DNA of 58,526 nucleotides. Origin: Pseudomonas sp. CAN1. GTDB lineage: Bacteria > Pseudomonadota > Gammaproteobacteria > Pseudomonadales > Pseudomonadaceae. Shown here one piece after another: positions 1 through 8,511 of the stretch. The notes under the pieces are model-generated. The model searched no databases. It was not told the origin of the DNA and saw only the letters and a program-made list of their open reading frames with translations. Every line of letters begins with the position of its first letter. Positions within the stretch are counted from its first letter, which is position 1. A program made the position numbers and the translations under genes. Location of the stretch: the NCBI RefSeq assembly GCF_030462585.1, contig NZ_JASMRU010000014.1, positions 80,338 through 138,863 on the forward strand. Direction: 5' to 3'.

Positions 1-1056
1 CACTTCAAGGACGGCGAGCACTGGCTCAGCGGCAACCCGCTGTATGTGATGCTGGGGCTGGTGGCCGTGACCATGGCGGTGGTCTACGGGCTGCCGAAGT
101 TGACCCGCGCGGTGCCGCCGGCACTGGTGGCGATCCTCGGCGTCGGGCTGGCGGTCTACCTGCTCGGCCTGCCGACCTGCACCCTGGGCGACATGGCGCA
201 CATCGCCGGCGGCCTGCCGCAGTTCGCCCTGCCGGATATCCCGTGGAACCTGGAAACCCTGCGGATCATCGCGCCCTACGCCTTCCTCATGGCCATGGTC
301 GGTATCCTGGAAACCCTGCTGACCCTCAACCTCACCGACGAGATCACCGAGACCCGTGGCTTCCCGGACCGTGAGTGCGTGGCCCTGGGCGCGGCCAACA
401 TGGTCTCCGGCGCCTTCGGTGGCATGGGTGGTTGCGCGATGATCGGGCAGACGGTGATCAACCTCAGCTCCGGCGGCCGTGGCCGGCTCTCTGGCGTGGT
501 GGCGGGGGTGATGATCCTGCTGTTCGTGCTGTTCCTCTCGCCGCTGATCGAGCGCATCCCGCTGGCGGCACTGGTGGGCGTGATGTTCGTGGTGTCCCAG
601 CAGACCTTCGCCTGGGCTTCGCTGCGGGTGCTGAACAAGGTGCCGGTCAGCGATGTGCTGGTGATCATCGCGGTGACGGCGATCACCGTGGCGACGGACC
701 TGGCCACGGCGGTGTTCTGCGGAATCATCCTGGCGGCGCTGGATTTCGCCTGGAAGCACGCCCGCGAGCTGTATGCGGATATCCATGAAGAGGCCGACGG
801 CAGCAAGCTGTACCGCGTCCACGGCACGCTGTTCTTCGCTTCCACCACGCCCTTCCTCAACCAGTTCGACCCGGCCGGCGACCCGCAGCAGGTCACCCTG
901 GACTGCGCACACCTGAGCTTCGTCGACTACTCGGCCATCGCCGCGCTGATGACCCTGCGCGAGCGCTACAGCAAGGCCGGCAAGCATCTGCGGGTGGTGC
1001 ACCTGTCGGAGCGTTGCAAGCAGTTGCTCAAGCGCGCCGGTGCGCAGCACGCCTGA
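1..1056 (+). CDS. SulP-family inorganic anion transporter, 5' end outside window
   Basis: The frame is open from base 1, so this is the C-terminal 351 residues of a longer protein; SulP carriers are usually 500-570 aa. The visible part has several hydrophobic helices and the conserved stretch around AANMVSGAFGGMGGCAMIGQ. It ends in a STAS domain over roughly the last 90 residues (VTLDCAHLSFVDYSAIAAL). SulP proteins in the inner membrane move sulfate, bicarbonate or related anions, and the STAS domain is a cytoplasmic regulatory module. The substrate cannot be told from sequence. A repeat and a rho-independent terminator follow at once, so it ends its transcription unit. Confidence 0.9.
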   Translation, partial: HFKDGEHWLSGNPLYVMLGLVAVTMAVVYGLPKLTRAVPPALVAILGVGLAVYLLGLPTCTLGDMAHIAGGLPQFALPDIPWNLETLRIIAPYAFLMAMVGILETLLTLNLTDEITETRGFPDRECVALGAANMVSGAFGGMGGCAMIGQTVINLSSGGRGRLSGVVAGVMILLFVLFLSPLIERIPLAALVGVMFVVSQQTFAWASLRVLNKVPVSDVLVIIAVTAITVATDLATAVFCGIILAALDFAWKHARELYADIHEEADGSKLYRVHGTLFFASTTPFLNQFDPAGDPQQVTLDCAHLSFVDYSAIAALMTLRERYSKAGKHLRVVHLSERCKQLLKRAGAQHA

Positions 1057-1067
1057 ATGCAGGAGCT

Positions 1068-1144
1068 GTAGGAGCGAGCTTGCTCGCGAACAGATGTCCA
1101 GGCAGCTCCAGCGTTGGGCGGTTCGCGAGCAAGCTCGCTCCTAC
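1068..1144. repeat. REP-type inverted pair, family A
   Basis: Two inverted 23-base arms, the left beginning GTAGGAGCGAGCTTGCTCG and the right being its reverse complement, are separated by about 31 bases. The same pair recurs at 8281-8356, 26470-26547 and 46048-46124. This is the commonest type of Pseudomonas intergenic palindromic repeat. It carries no gene. Confidence 0.9.
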
Positions 1145-1154
1145 AACAGCGAAG

Positions 1155-1179
1155 AGCCCCGCGTCAGCGGGGCTTTTTC
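1155..1179 (+). terminator. Rho-independent terminator after the SulP gene
   Basis: Perfect 8-bp stem AGCCCCGC / GCGGGGCT with a 4-base loop, followed by a T tract. It lies downstream of the family A repeat. Confidence 0.85.
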
Positions 1180-1212
1180 ATGTCGATGCAAATCAGCAAG
1201 CGCAGGTTAGGC

Positions 1213-1419
1213 TCAATGCTGCGGCGAAGCCATCTGCTGGTAGGCATCTTCCAGCGCATCGGCGTCGCGCATCAGTTGGCGGGCGGCGCAGCGCAGGCGG
1301 CGGTTGAGCTCGGCGCTGGCGATGAAGGGGGCGAGTTCGCGCAGCAGCTGCGCGGCCAGTTCGTTGTTGTAGGCGGTCGAGCGCACGTTGCGCAGCGCCT
1401 GGAGATCCGGGTCTTGCAT
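1213..1419 (-). CDS. Small hypothetical protein, 68 aa
   Basis: I do not recognise a named family. The start at 1419 (MQDPDLQALR) is chosen over an upstream in-frame ATG because GGAGG lies seven bases before it and the added upstream residues are low-complexity Ser/Thr. The protein is soluble, Leu/Ala/Arg-rich and probably all-helical (NELAAQLLRELAPFIASAELNRRLRCAARQLMRDADALEDAYQQM), with one cysteine and no signal peptide. It is monocistronic, between a terminator and a 230-bp gap. Codon use matches its neighbours, so it is probably a real conserved Pseudomonas gene. Confidence 0.6.
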   Translation of the reverse strand: MQDPDLQALRNVRSTAYNNELAAQLLRELAPFIASAELNRRLRCAARQLMRDADALEDAYQQMASPQH

Positions 1420-1650
1420 GGCGGTAGCCTCCGGTTTCAGCTCGCTGGAGCTTGAGGAAGTCGAGATAGAGCGTGGCGCCATTGTCGTCATTCAGCGGCC
1501 AGCGAAGCCGGTCGGGCCGGCTGGCGCCGGACTGTCCGAGCGGCAGCCGTGTCTGGTCGGCCGACGATGGCGCAAGCCGGTAAATCTACCGGTTTCGGTC
1601 GTCGACGATTTTCGAAAGGCCCTGCTGGCGCACTAGCCGGTCGCGGCGTA

Positions 1651-2151
1651 TCAGCCTGCGCAGGTCAGCGATTGCAGCGCGAGGGCGCTGAGGTACAGCC
1701 CCAGGCCGAAGATGGCGTGGGTGATCAGGCTGTGCAGGCGTGCCTTGCCCGGGTTGGCGGTCTTCGCGGCGGCGACGCCCAGGCCGAAGGCCGGTTGCAT
1801 CAGCAGGAACGGCATCGCCACGGTCACCACGCCGAACAGCAGGGCGGGGAGCAGGCTGGGCTGGCACAGCCAGCTGGCGCCGGTCAGGGCGAGCAGCGCC
1901 AGGGCGAAGACGATCCCAATGAAGTAGTGGGCGATCCAGCCCAGTGCGCGTTCGCCGGCCACCGGCGCGGCCTTGCCGATGGCAGCATGCTGGAAGCGGC
2001 CGCGCGGCATGTGCCCGAGCCAGCGGCCGAGCAGCGCGTAATCCAGTGCGGGCACGCCGAGCAGGCGCTTGCGCAGGACGGTCCAGACGTCCATCAGCAG
2101 GGTGGCGCCGATACCAATGGCGATAGCGGACATGAGTGTTGAGAGCGACAT
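1651..2151 (-). CDS. DUF2938 family membrane protein
   Basis: 166 aa with four hydrophobic segments. The conserved opening MSLSTLMSAIAIGIGATLLMD.WTVLRKRLLGVPALDYALLGRW and the central IAHYFIGIVFA segment are typical of DUF2938, an uncharacterised inner-membrane family. The start at 2151 is preferred to one 15 codons upstream because GAAGGA is placed correctly before it and the longer N-terminus is polar. It lies downstream of, and on the same strand as, an MFS exporter gene 57 bp away, and may be cotranscribed with it. Function unknown. Confidence 0.8.
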   Translation of the reverse strand: MSLSTLMSAIAIGIGATLLMDVWTVLRKRLLGVPALDYALLGRWLGHMPRGRFQHAAIGKAAPVAGERALGWIAHYFIGIVFALALLALTGASWLCQPSLLPALLFGVVTVAMPFLLMQPAFGLGVAAAKTANPGKARLHSLITHAIFGLGLYLSALALQSLTCAG

Positions 2152-2208
2152 GGCGGATTCCTTCGAGTGGGCGATGGAATCAGCATCCCGGTTCAAGTGG
2201 ACTTGAGG

Positions 2209-3405
2209 TCAAGCCCCGCTGGCGGCGCGTCGGCTCAGGTTCGAGCCGATCACGTAGAACACCCCTCCGCCGACGATGAAGGCGCCGAGCATGACGAACA
2301 CCCAGTGCGGCGCGAACAGCGTGAGGAACCAGCCGACGAGGATCGGCCCGAAGGCGCCGCCCAGGTTGGCCAGGTTCTGCGTGCCGTAGTACACGCCGCG
2401 CAGGTGCGCCGGGGCGATGCGGTCGATGAACATGTACTCGGCGGGGATCACGATGATCTCGCCGAGGGTGAACACCACCATCGCCAGCCCCCAGTGCACC
2501 AGGCTGTGGGACAGGCCGAAGCCGACGATGCCGAGCACGAACAGCGCAAGGCCCACCACCAGCCAGCGCTCCAGGTGCTGGTTGCCAATGCGCTTGCCCA
2601 CCAGGTACTGCAGGGCGATCACCGTCACCGCGTTGACCCCCAGCAGCGTCTGGATCACCTGGTAGGCGTACTGCGCCGTGCCGGTGGCCACCAGGTACTG
2701 CGAGAGGTAGGCGGAGAACTGGCCGAACACCACGGCGGTGAGCACGCCGCCGATGGTGAAATACATCAGCCGGTGATCCTTCGACAGGACGCCCAGCACC
2801 GCCAGGAAGGACGGCGGCGCGACGCTGGCGGCCGGGCGCATCTGGCGGTCGCCCAGGCGTGCGAAAGCCAGCAGGAACAGCGCGCCGAGGCTGGCGGAGA
2901 TGATGAAGGGCAGGTGTGGATTGCCCTGCGCGAGGTAGGCGCCGACGAAGGGGCCGATGGCGTAAGCGAGGTTGATCAGCGTGTAGCGGATGGAGAAGGC
3001 ACGGCCTTGCTCCTCCGCCGGCAGCAGGCGGCCGAAGATGGTCTTCACCACCACGTCGGTGACCGAATAGGCGAAGTTGAAGCCCAGCAGGAACAGGAAG
3101 AACAGCCACAGCTGGCGGGTCAGCAGCATGCCGGCGAAGGCGGCGACGAAGCAGGCGCCGAAGCCGAGGATCAGCCGGAAGCCGGGCAGGCGGTCGATCA
3201 GGAAGCCGCCGTAAAGGCTCAGCAGCGAGCCGCCGAACAGGGCGCCGCCCATGATCAGGCCGATGCGGCTGACCGGCAGGTCGAATTGGGTCGAGAGGTA
3301 GATCACCAGGTAGGGCAGGGTGATGGCGCGGCCCAGGGTGAGCAGGAAGGTGCCGCTGAGCAGCAGGTTGACCTGTAGCGGATAACGCTTGAGCGCGGCG
3401 AGCAT
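2209..3405 (-). CDS. MFS transporter, drug-exporter-like
   Basis: 398 aa with about 12 hydrophobic segments. The loop GGALFGGSLLSLYGGFLIDRLPGFR between segments 2 and 3 is a divergent MFS motif A (the usual G-x3-D-R-x-G-R is only partly kept), and DVVVKTIFGRLLPAEEQGRAFSIRYTLINLAYAIGPFVGAYL resembles motif C of proton-coupled exporters. GAGG and AGGA lie just before the ATG. The substrate cannot be assigned, and MdtH/YfcJ-type exporters are only approximate analogues. It is followed by the DUF2938 gene. Confidence 0.85.
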   Translation of the reverse strand: MLAALKRYPLQVNLLLSGTFLLTLGRAITLPYLVIYLSTQFDLPVSRIGLIMGGALFGGSLLSLYGGFLIDRLPGFRLILGFGACFVAAFAGMLLTRQLWLFFLFLLGFNFAYSVTDVVVKTIFGRLLPAEEQGRAFSIRYTLINLAYAIGPFVGAYLAQGNPHLPFIISASLGALFLLAFARLGDRQMRPAASVAPPSFLAVLGVLSKDHRLMYFTIGGVLTAVVFGQFSAYLSQYLVATGTAQYAYQVIQTLLGVNAVTVIALQYLVGKRIGNQHLERWLVVGLALFVLGIVGFGLSHSLVHWGLAMVVFTLGEIIVIPAEYMFIDRIAPAHLRGVYYGTQNLANLGGAFGPILVGWFLTLFAPHWVFVMLGAFIVGGGVFYVIGSNLSRRAASGA

Positions 3406-3515
3406 TCCTTGCCTCGGCTGACAGTGGGAGCAGGTGGGCTCCCGATCCTATCAGCACCAGCTTGGTGCATGGCAAGCGCCGGTGGCCCCGGCAGGGCCCC
3501 GGCGTGCCCGCTGCG

Positions 3516-3731
3516 TCAGCTGTTGCCGTGCTTGCCCTTGGCCTTCAGCTCGGCAACGGTCTTGCCGCCCACACCCCAGGCGTCGGTGGCGATTTCCTGG
3601 ATCACCACGTAGGTGGTGGACGGCGGCTTGCGCAGCACGCGCTCCAGCAGTTCGGTGACGCCTTCGATGAGCTGACGGCGTTCGTCGGCAGTCACGCCTT
3701 CGTCGGTGACCTGGATGTTTACGTAGGGCAT
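3516..3731 (-). CDS. 4-oxalocrotonate tautomerase family protein
   Basis: 71 aa. Pro follows the initiator Met (MPYVNIQVTDEGVTADERRQLIEGVTELLERVLRKPPSTTYVVIQE), so after Met removal it provides the catalytic amino-terminal proline of this superfamily. The beta-alpha-beta fold and length are normal for a homohexameric 4-OT/DmpI-like enzyme in the cytoplasm. No aromatic meta-cleavage genes are nearby, so the substrate is unknown. It is 32 bp downstream of the SDR gene on the same strand and probably shares its transcript, which suggests a common ligand or redox substrate. Confidence 0.85.
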   Translation of the reverse strand: MPYVNIQVTDEGVTADERRQLIEGVTELLERVLRKPPSTTYVVIQEIATDAWGVGGKTVAELKAKGKHGNS

Positions 3732-3763
3732 GGCGGTTCTCCGTTGTTGTTGTGAGGGTTGGT

Positions 3764-4498
3764 TTACCAGACGCCGGTGGTGGAGCCACCGTCGACGTTG
3801 AGGATGGTTCCGCTGACGAAGGTGGAGTCAGTCAGGTAGAGCACCGCGTCGACGATATCCTGCGGGCTGCCGATCTCGCCACTGGGCGTGAGCCCGCGGA
3901 GGAATTCGCGGGTGCCTTCGTCATCGGCGTGCAGCGGGGTCTGGATGATCCCCGGAGCCACCGCATTGACCTGTACGTGGGAAGCCGCCAGCTCCAGAGC
4001 CAGGCCGCGCACCGCGCTGTTCAGGCCGCCCTTGATCAGCACCGGCAGCAGCGCCGGGACCTTCACGTTGGGCTGCATGGCAATCGACGCGGTGATGGTG
4101 ACGATGTGCCCCGAGCCGTTGGCCGCCATGTGTCGTGCGGCGGCCTGGGACGGGTAGAAGAAGCCCATCAGGTTGGTGCCGACGATGGCGTTGACCTCTT
4201 CCTCGGTGTAATCGGTGACCGGCTTGGGAATGAAGATGCCGGCGTTGTTGATCAGGATGTCCACCTGGCCGAACGCCTCGATGGCCTGGGCGAACAGACG
4301 GCTGGCAGTTTCCGGCTGGGCGATATCGCCAGCTACGGCGAGGAAGTTCTGCGGGTTGCCCAGCTTCGCCGCGGCTTCTTCCAGGCGGGCCGTGGTGCGG
4401 GCGTTACCGACCACATTGTAGCCGCGCTCCAGGTAGGCGCGGGCGATGGCGAAGCCGAGGCCGCTGGAGGCGCCGGTGACGATGACGGTCTTGCTCAT
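3764..4498 (-). CDS. SDR-family oxidoreductase lacking the catalytic Tyr
   Basis: 244 aa with a Rossmann fold. The cofactor motif TGASSGLG is at residues 8-15, NNAG at 84-87, the expected catalytic Ser at 138 and Lys at 156. The Tyr of the YxxxK motif is missing: residue 152 is Pro (LPVLIKGG). SDRs with Leu/Ala/Pro in that stretch, followed by KGGLN, are a recurring atypical subfamily, so this is not an obvious mutation. The C-terminal substrate loop is present (PGIIQTPLHADD). It is divergent from a LysR gene across 132 bp and in a probable operon with the tautomerase gene. NAD(P) use is likely; the reaction is unknown. Confidence 0.85.
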   Translation of the reverse strand: MSKTVIVTGASSGLGFAIARAYLERGYNVVGNARTTARLEEAAAKLGNPQNFLAVAGDIAQPETASRLFAQAIEAFGQVDILINNAGIFIPKPVTDYTEEEVNAIVGTNLMGFFYPSQAAARHMAANGSGHIVTITASIAMQPNVKVPALLPVLIKGGLNSAVRGLALELAASHVQVNAVAPGIIQTPLHADDEGTREFLRGLTPSGEIGSPQDIVDAVLYLTDSTFVSGTILNVDGGSTTGVW

Positions 4499-4597
4499 GG
4501 TGCTGTCTCCGAGAGTGGGGCGGGGCGATGTGCCCGCGTCTTGCTGACCACTCTAGGGCCCGGTCGCCGCTTGAAAAATGTGGCTGGCGGCATTTGA

Positions 4598-4619
4598 ATT
4601 GATACCTTGTGTAATCAAT
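4598..4619. promoter_or_regulatory. Candidate LysR operator
   Basis: Perfect dyad ATTGAT-N10-ATCAAT in the intergenic region between the divergent SDR and LysR genes, 12 bp before the LysR ATG. Length and symmetry fit a LysR-type recognition site. No binding data. Confidence 0.45.
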
Positions 4620-4630
4620 CGAGCCGCGCC

Positions 4631-5548
4631 ATGACCCGCCATTTCGACGACCTGCAACTGGGCAGCATCGAGCTGTTCTGCCTGGCTGCGGAAACCGGCA
4701 GCTTCACCGCCGCCGCCAACGCCGCGGGCATCACCCCGGCGGCGGTGAGCCGCACGGTGGCGCGGCTGGAGGAACGCCTGGGCGTGCGGCTGTTCGTTCG
4801 CACCACCCGGCAGATGCGCCTCACCGAGGCCGGGCGCGGCTACTTCGAGCAATGCCGCCAGGCACTGACGCAGCTGGTGGATGCCGAGCGCGCGGTATCC
4901 GGCAGCCAGAGCGTGGCTTCCGGGCGCCTGCGCATCAGTGTGCCGACGCCCTACGCGCATTACCGGTTGTTCCCGCTGCTGCCGGAGTTCCGCCGACGCT
5001 TCCCGCAGGTGCAGGTGGACGTGCATGTCAGCAACCGCAACATCGACTTCGCCGGCGAGGGCTACGACCTGGCTATCCGCGGCCGCGACCCGGCGGACTC
5101 CAGCCTGGTGGCGCGGCGCCTGGAGGTGGCGGAGAACGTGGTGGTCGCTACCCCTGACTACCTTGCGCGGGCTGGCACGCCGCAGACGCCGGCCGATCTC
5201 GCTGCACATGAGTGCATCCAGTTCGAACTGCCCAGCACCGGGCGCCGCGTGCCCTGGACCTTCCGTATCGACGGCGCGGAAGTGGAGATCGAGACCTCCG
5301 GCAGCCTCACCGTGCTGGAGGATTACCTGGCCACCGCGACCCTGGCCAAGTGCGGCGGCGGGTTGATGCAGGCGTATCGCTTCACCGTGCAGCAGGAACT
5401 GGAGCGCGGCGAGCTGGTGGAGGTGCTGAAGGATTACGGCCAGACCACGCGGCCCTTCCTGCTGATCTACCCGCACGCGCGCCACGTACCGTCGCGGGTG
5501 CGGGCGTTCATCGAGTTCATGCTGGAAATGCGTTCCACCCCTGCGTAG
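4631..5548 (+). CDS. LysR-family transcriptional regulator
   Basis: 305 aa. The N-terminal winged HTH (about residues 7-65, LQLGSIELFCLAAETGSFTAAANAAGITPAAVSRTVARLEERLGVRLF) is followed by a periplasmic-binding-protein-like effector domain. An in-frame TTG at 4607 would add eight residues; the ATG at 4631 gives the normal LysR N-terminus. It is divergent from the SDR/tautomerase pair and probably controls that unit and itself. The final TAG stop is made by the first bases of a family B repeat (GTAGGAG). Effector unknown. Confidence 0.88.
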   Translation: MTRHFDDLQLGSIELFCLAAETGSFTAAANAAGITPAAVSRTVARLEERLGVRLFVRTTRQMRLTEAGRGYFEQCRQALTQLVDAERAVSGSQSVASGRLRISVPTPYAHYRLFPLLPEFRRRFPQVQVDVHVSNRNIDFAGEGYDLAIRGRDPADSSLVARRLEVAENVVVATPDYLARAGTPQTPADLAAHECIQFELPSTGRRVPWTFRIDGAEVEIETSGSLTVLEDYLATATLAKCGGGLMQAYRFTVQQELERGELVEVLKDYGQTTRPFLLIYPHARHVPSRVRAFIEFMLEMRSTPA

Positions 5549-5635
5549 GAGCGGACTCCGTCCGCGATCGATTGATCGTCGCTCCGATCGGTCAGGGAGT
5601 TGTGCGCAGCCATCGCGGACGGAGTCCGCTCCTGC
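5545..5635. repeat. REP-type inverted pair, family B
   Basis: Left arm begins GTAGGAGCGGACTCCGTCC; the right arm is its near-exact reverse complement, ending CGCTCCTGC. The spacer is about 43 bases. Related copies lie at 8397-8468, 44502-44656 and 51435-51490. The element overlaps the stop codon of the preceding LysR gene. Confidence 0.85.
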
Positions 5636-5668
5636 GCAACACCCAAGTTGCGCGCAGGTTTCGTCATC

Positions 5669-5693
5669 GCGAAATAAGATACGAAGTATTCGC
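5669..5693. promoter_or_regulatory. Possible operator upstream of the TonB receptor
   Basis: AT-rich patch with an imperfect dyad, GCGAA(A)TA and TATTCGC, around GATACGAAGTAT, followed by two TTTACA direct repeats. A Fur box would be expected for a siderophore receptor, but agreement with the Fur consensus is poor, so this is only a candidate. Confidence 0.25.
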
Positions 5694-5819
5694 ATTTACA
5701 AAGAATTTACATCTGCATACACTTCGGCCTCCCGTCGGCGTCCACCACGTCGGCATTCGCCAACCCGAGTCATTGCGCCACCAGAGCGCAAAACCTCGTA
5801 CCGAAGGATCCTCCAGCAG

Positions 5820-8225
5820 ATGAAAGACGTAGCCTCGGGCGCGCTCCTGCTCAGTCTCTCCACCTTTGCTCTCTCCGCGGTCGCCGCCCCTGTGGCCATC
5901 GACCTGCCCAAGCAGCCCCTGGCCGCTTCCCTGGAGCAATTGCAGTCCGCAACCGGAATGCGGATTTCCTATGATCGTGTCCAGGTCGCCAAGGTTGGCG
6001 CGCCGGCACTCAAGGGCAACATGGAGCCGAGCGAGGCACTCGATCGTCTGCTGGCGGACAGCGGCCTGCAGGGCACGGTGAACGGCAACAGTGCGCAGGT
6101 CAGCGGTGCTGCACACGGCAATGCGCCGGGCAACGACAGCGTCGATCTGGGCGCCACCGAGATCGTCGGCGCCGCCCCTGTGGCGCCGGGCACCACCGAA
6201 GGCACCGGCTCCTACACCACTGGCGTGATGCAGACTTCCACCAAGCTGAACATGACCGTGCGCGAGACGCCGCAGGCGGTCAGCGTGGTCACCCGCCAGC
6301 AGATGGAAGACCAGAACATGCAGGACCTCGACGACGCGATCCGCGGCGTCACCGGCATGACCGTCCAGCAGTACGGCCCGGCGCGCGTGAGCTATGCCGC
6401 GCGCGGCTTCGACGTCGACAACATCATGTACGACGGCCTGGCCACCAGCATTTCCACCTACACCCAGGACGTGATTTCCGCCGCGGACCTGGCGATGTTC
6501 GACCGCGTCGAAGTGGTGCGCGGCGCCACCGGCCTGATGCAGGGCGCGGGTAACCCGGCCGCTGCCGTCAACATGGTGCGCAAGCGCCCGACCCAGGACT
6601 TCCACATGAGCCTGGAAGGCAGCGCCGGCACCTGGGACCGCTACCGCAGCCAGGTCGACGTGTCCGGCCCGCTGAACAGCGAAGGCACCCTGCGTGGCCG
6701 CGCGGTGGCGGCCTATGAGACCCGCGACAGCTTCCAGGACGTGGTCAGCGGCGAGCGCGGCGTGCTCTACGGCATCACCGAGGCCGACCTGAACCCTGAC
6801 ACCACCCTGACCCTGGGCGCGTCCTACCAGAACGACAACAAGAACGACAACTGGGTGGGCCTGCCGGCGCCGCTGGGTGGTCGTCACCTGGACCTCAAGC
6901 GCTCCGACTACTACGGCGCCGACTGGTCCTACTGGGATACCACCACCACCCACCTGTTCGGCGACGTGGTGCACCGCTTCGACAACGGCTGGCAGATGAA
7001 GGTCGCCGCCGACAAGCTGTGGGCGCGCATCGACATGCTCGGCCTGTACAACAGCTGCTACTACACCGAAGGCTGCCCGACCATGGTCCAGGGCCCGGGC
7101 AAGTATGCCTACACCGACGACCACCAGAGCTACGACGCCTTCGCCAACGGCCCGTTCCAGGCCTTCGGCCGCGAGCACGAGCTGGTGTTCGGCGGCAGCT
7201 ATCGCGAAGAGCGTTTCGACGGCCACGGCGGCTGGGGTGACCTGACCTACAAGGACGGCTCGCCGGTGACTCCGTTCGATCCGACCCAGTGGGACCCCAG
7301 CTCGGTGCAGAAGCCGAACATCGACATGAGCCTCTGGAACATGAAGCTCGACCAGGAGCAGAAGGGCGCCTACGTCACCACCCGCCTGAACGTCGCCGAC
7401 CCGCTCAAGGTCATCCTCGGCGGGCGCCTGGACTGGTACGAGGCCGACCCGCACAACGATACCGGCACCCAGAAGGTCACCCGCAACGTCACCCGCTACG
7501 CCGGCGTGGTCTACGACCTGAACGACGTCTACTCGGTCTATGCCAGCTACACCGACATCTTCAAGCCGCAGAGCAACTTCGATTCCAGCGGCAGCCTGCT
7601 CGACCCGATCACCGGCAAGAACTACGAGATCGGCCTGAAGGGCGAGCACTTCGGCGGCACGCTGAACACCCAGCTCGCGCTGTTCCAGATCGACCAGGAG
7701 AACCGCGCCACCGATGACACCAGCGGCCCCTCGCCGTGCCCCAGCTCGCCGACCTCGATGTACTGTTCGCGGGCTTCGGGCAAGGTGCGCAGCCAGGGTG
7801 TCGACATGGAGGTCAGCGGCGCCATCACCGAGAACTGGCAGGCCATGGCCGGCTACACCTATGTCGACGCCAAGTACAAGCACGACAGCAACGAGGACAA
7901 CGTCGGCAAGCCGTTCGACCCGAGCAAGCCGCGCCACCTGTTCAAGCTCGCCACCAGCTACACCCTGCCGGGCGAGCTGCATAAATGGCGCGTAGGCGGC
8001 AACCTGGTGACCCAGAGCCAGACCGAGGACACCTCCACCGGCTTCCAGCAGGGCGGCTACACGGTGACCAACGCCATGCTCGGCTACAAGGTCAACGAGA
8101 ACATCGACACCCGGGTGAACTTCAACAACATCTTCGACAAGTACTATTACAGCGGCATCAGCTTCGGCAACCTGAACTACGGCGAGCCGCGCAACCTGAT
8201 GTTCACGGTGAAGTACTCGATGTGA
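5820..8225 (+). CDS. TonB-dependent siderophore receptor with STN domain
   Basis: 801 aa outer-membrane receptor of the FpvA/FecA/FoxA type. Residues 1-23 are a Sec signal peptide (ending AVAA), about 24-96 a secretin/TonB N-terminal (STN) signalling domain, about 140-255 the plug (RETPQAVSVVTRQQMEDQNMQDLDDAIRGVTG), and the rest a 22-strand barrel. Two Cys pairs in extracellular loops (SCYYTEGC and PCPSSPTSMYC) may form disulfides. It imports a ferric siderophore using TonB-ExbBD energy. STN domains normally signal to a FecR-like anti-sigma factor, but no sigma or anti-sigma gene is adjacent. A strong terminator follows. Confidence 0.93.
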   Translation: MKDVASGALLLSLSTFALSAVAAPVAIDLPKQPLAASLEQLQSATGMRISYDRVQVAKVGAPALKGNMEPSEALDRLLADSGLQGTVNGNSAQVSGAAHGNAPGNDSVDLGATEIVGAAPVAPGTTEGTGSYTTGVMQTSTKLNMTVRETPQAVSVVTRQQMEDQNMQDLDDAIRGVTGMTVQQYGPARVSYAARGFDVDNIMYDGLATSISTYTQDVISAADLAMFDRVEVVRGATGLMQGAGNPAAAVNMVRKRPTQDFHMSLEGSAGTWDRYRSQVDVSGPLNSEGTLRGRAVAAYETRDSFQDVVSGERGVLYGITEADLNPDTTLTLGASYQNDNKNDNWVGLPAPLGGRHLDLKRSDYYGADWSYWDTTTTHLFGDVVHRFDNGWQMKVAADKLWARIDMLGLYNSCYYTEGCPTMVQGPGKYAYTDDHQSYDAFANGPFQAFGREHELVFGGSYREERFDGHGGWGDLTYKDGSPVTPFDPTQWDPSSVQKPNIDMSLWNMKLDQEQKGAYVTTRLNVADPLKVILGGRLDWYEADPHNDTGTQKVTRNVTRYAGVVYDLNDVYSVYASYTDIFKPQSNFDSSGSLLDPITGKNYEIGLKGEHFGGTLNTQLALFQIDQENRATDDTSGPSPCPSSPTSMYCSRASGKVRSQGVDMEVSGAITENWQAMAGYTYVDAKYKHDSNEDNVGKPFDPSKPRHLFKLATSYTLPGELHKWRVGGNLVTQSQTEDTSTGFQQGGYTVTNAMLGYKVNENIDTRVNFNNIFDKYYYSGISFGNLNYGEPRNLMFTVKYSM

Positions 8226-8242
8226 TCCGCCTGCCCTGAACG

Positions 8243-8269
8243 AAAAAGCCCCGCATCGCGGGGCTTTTT
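8243..8269 (+). terminator. Rho-independent terminator after the TonB receptor
   Basis: AAAAAGCCCCGC pairs with the following GCGGGGCTTTTT around a two-base AT loop. The flanking A and T tracts would let it work in both directions. Confidence 0.9.
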
Positions 8270-8280
8270 CTTTGCTTTTC

Positions 8281-8356
8281 GCAGGAGCGAGCTTGCTCGC
8301 GAACAATCTGCAGGCGGCTCCGGTGTGGGGCGGTTCGCGAGCAAGCTCGCTCCTAC
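8281..8356. repeat. REP-type inverted pair, family A
   Basis: Same arms as the element at 1068-1144, with the first bases changed to GCAGG. It lies directly after the terminator. Confidence 0.88.
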
Positions 8357-8396
8357 AGCCGCATTGCGTGTTCGACGCAGTGCGGCCCACCTTGGC

Positions 8397-8468
8397 GTAG
8401 GAGCGGACTCCGTCCGCGATCGGCTTCGCTTCACAGCGGACCTCATCGCGGACAAAGTCCGCTCCTAC
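8397..8468. repeat. REP-type inverted pair, family B
   Basis: Arms GTAGGAGCGGACTCCGTCC and a reverse complement with one change (GGACAAAGTCC). With the family A copy it fills the 286-bp gap before the thioredoxin-like gene. Confidence 0.85.
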
Positions 8469-8511
8469 GCTATCCGGAAATGTTGTGCGGGTCTTTGGAA
8501 GGCCGGCGCGC

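Noticed and set aside
5669-5693. A Fur box upstream of the TonB receptor
   Set aside because: The dyad is imperfect and matches the Fur consensus poorly; kept only as a low-confidence operator.
5664-8390. A 908-aa open frame antisense to the TonB receptor
   Set aside because: Repetitive Val/Ala/Gly/Leu composition with no motif, while the plus strand encodes a clear receptor.
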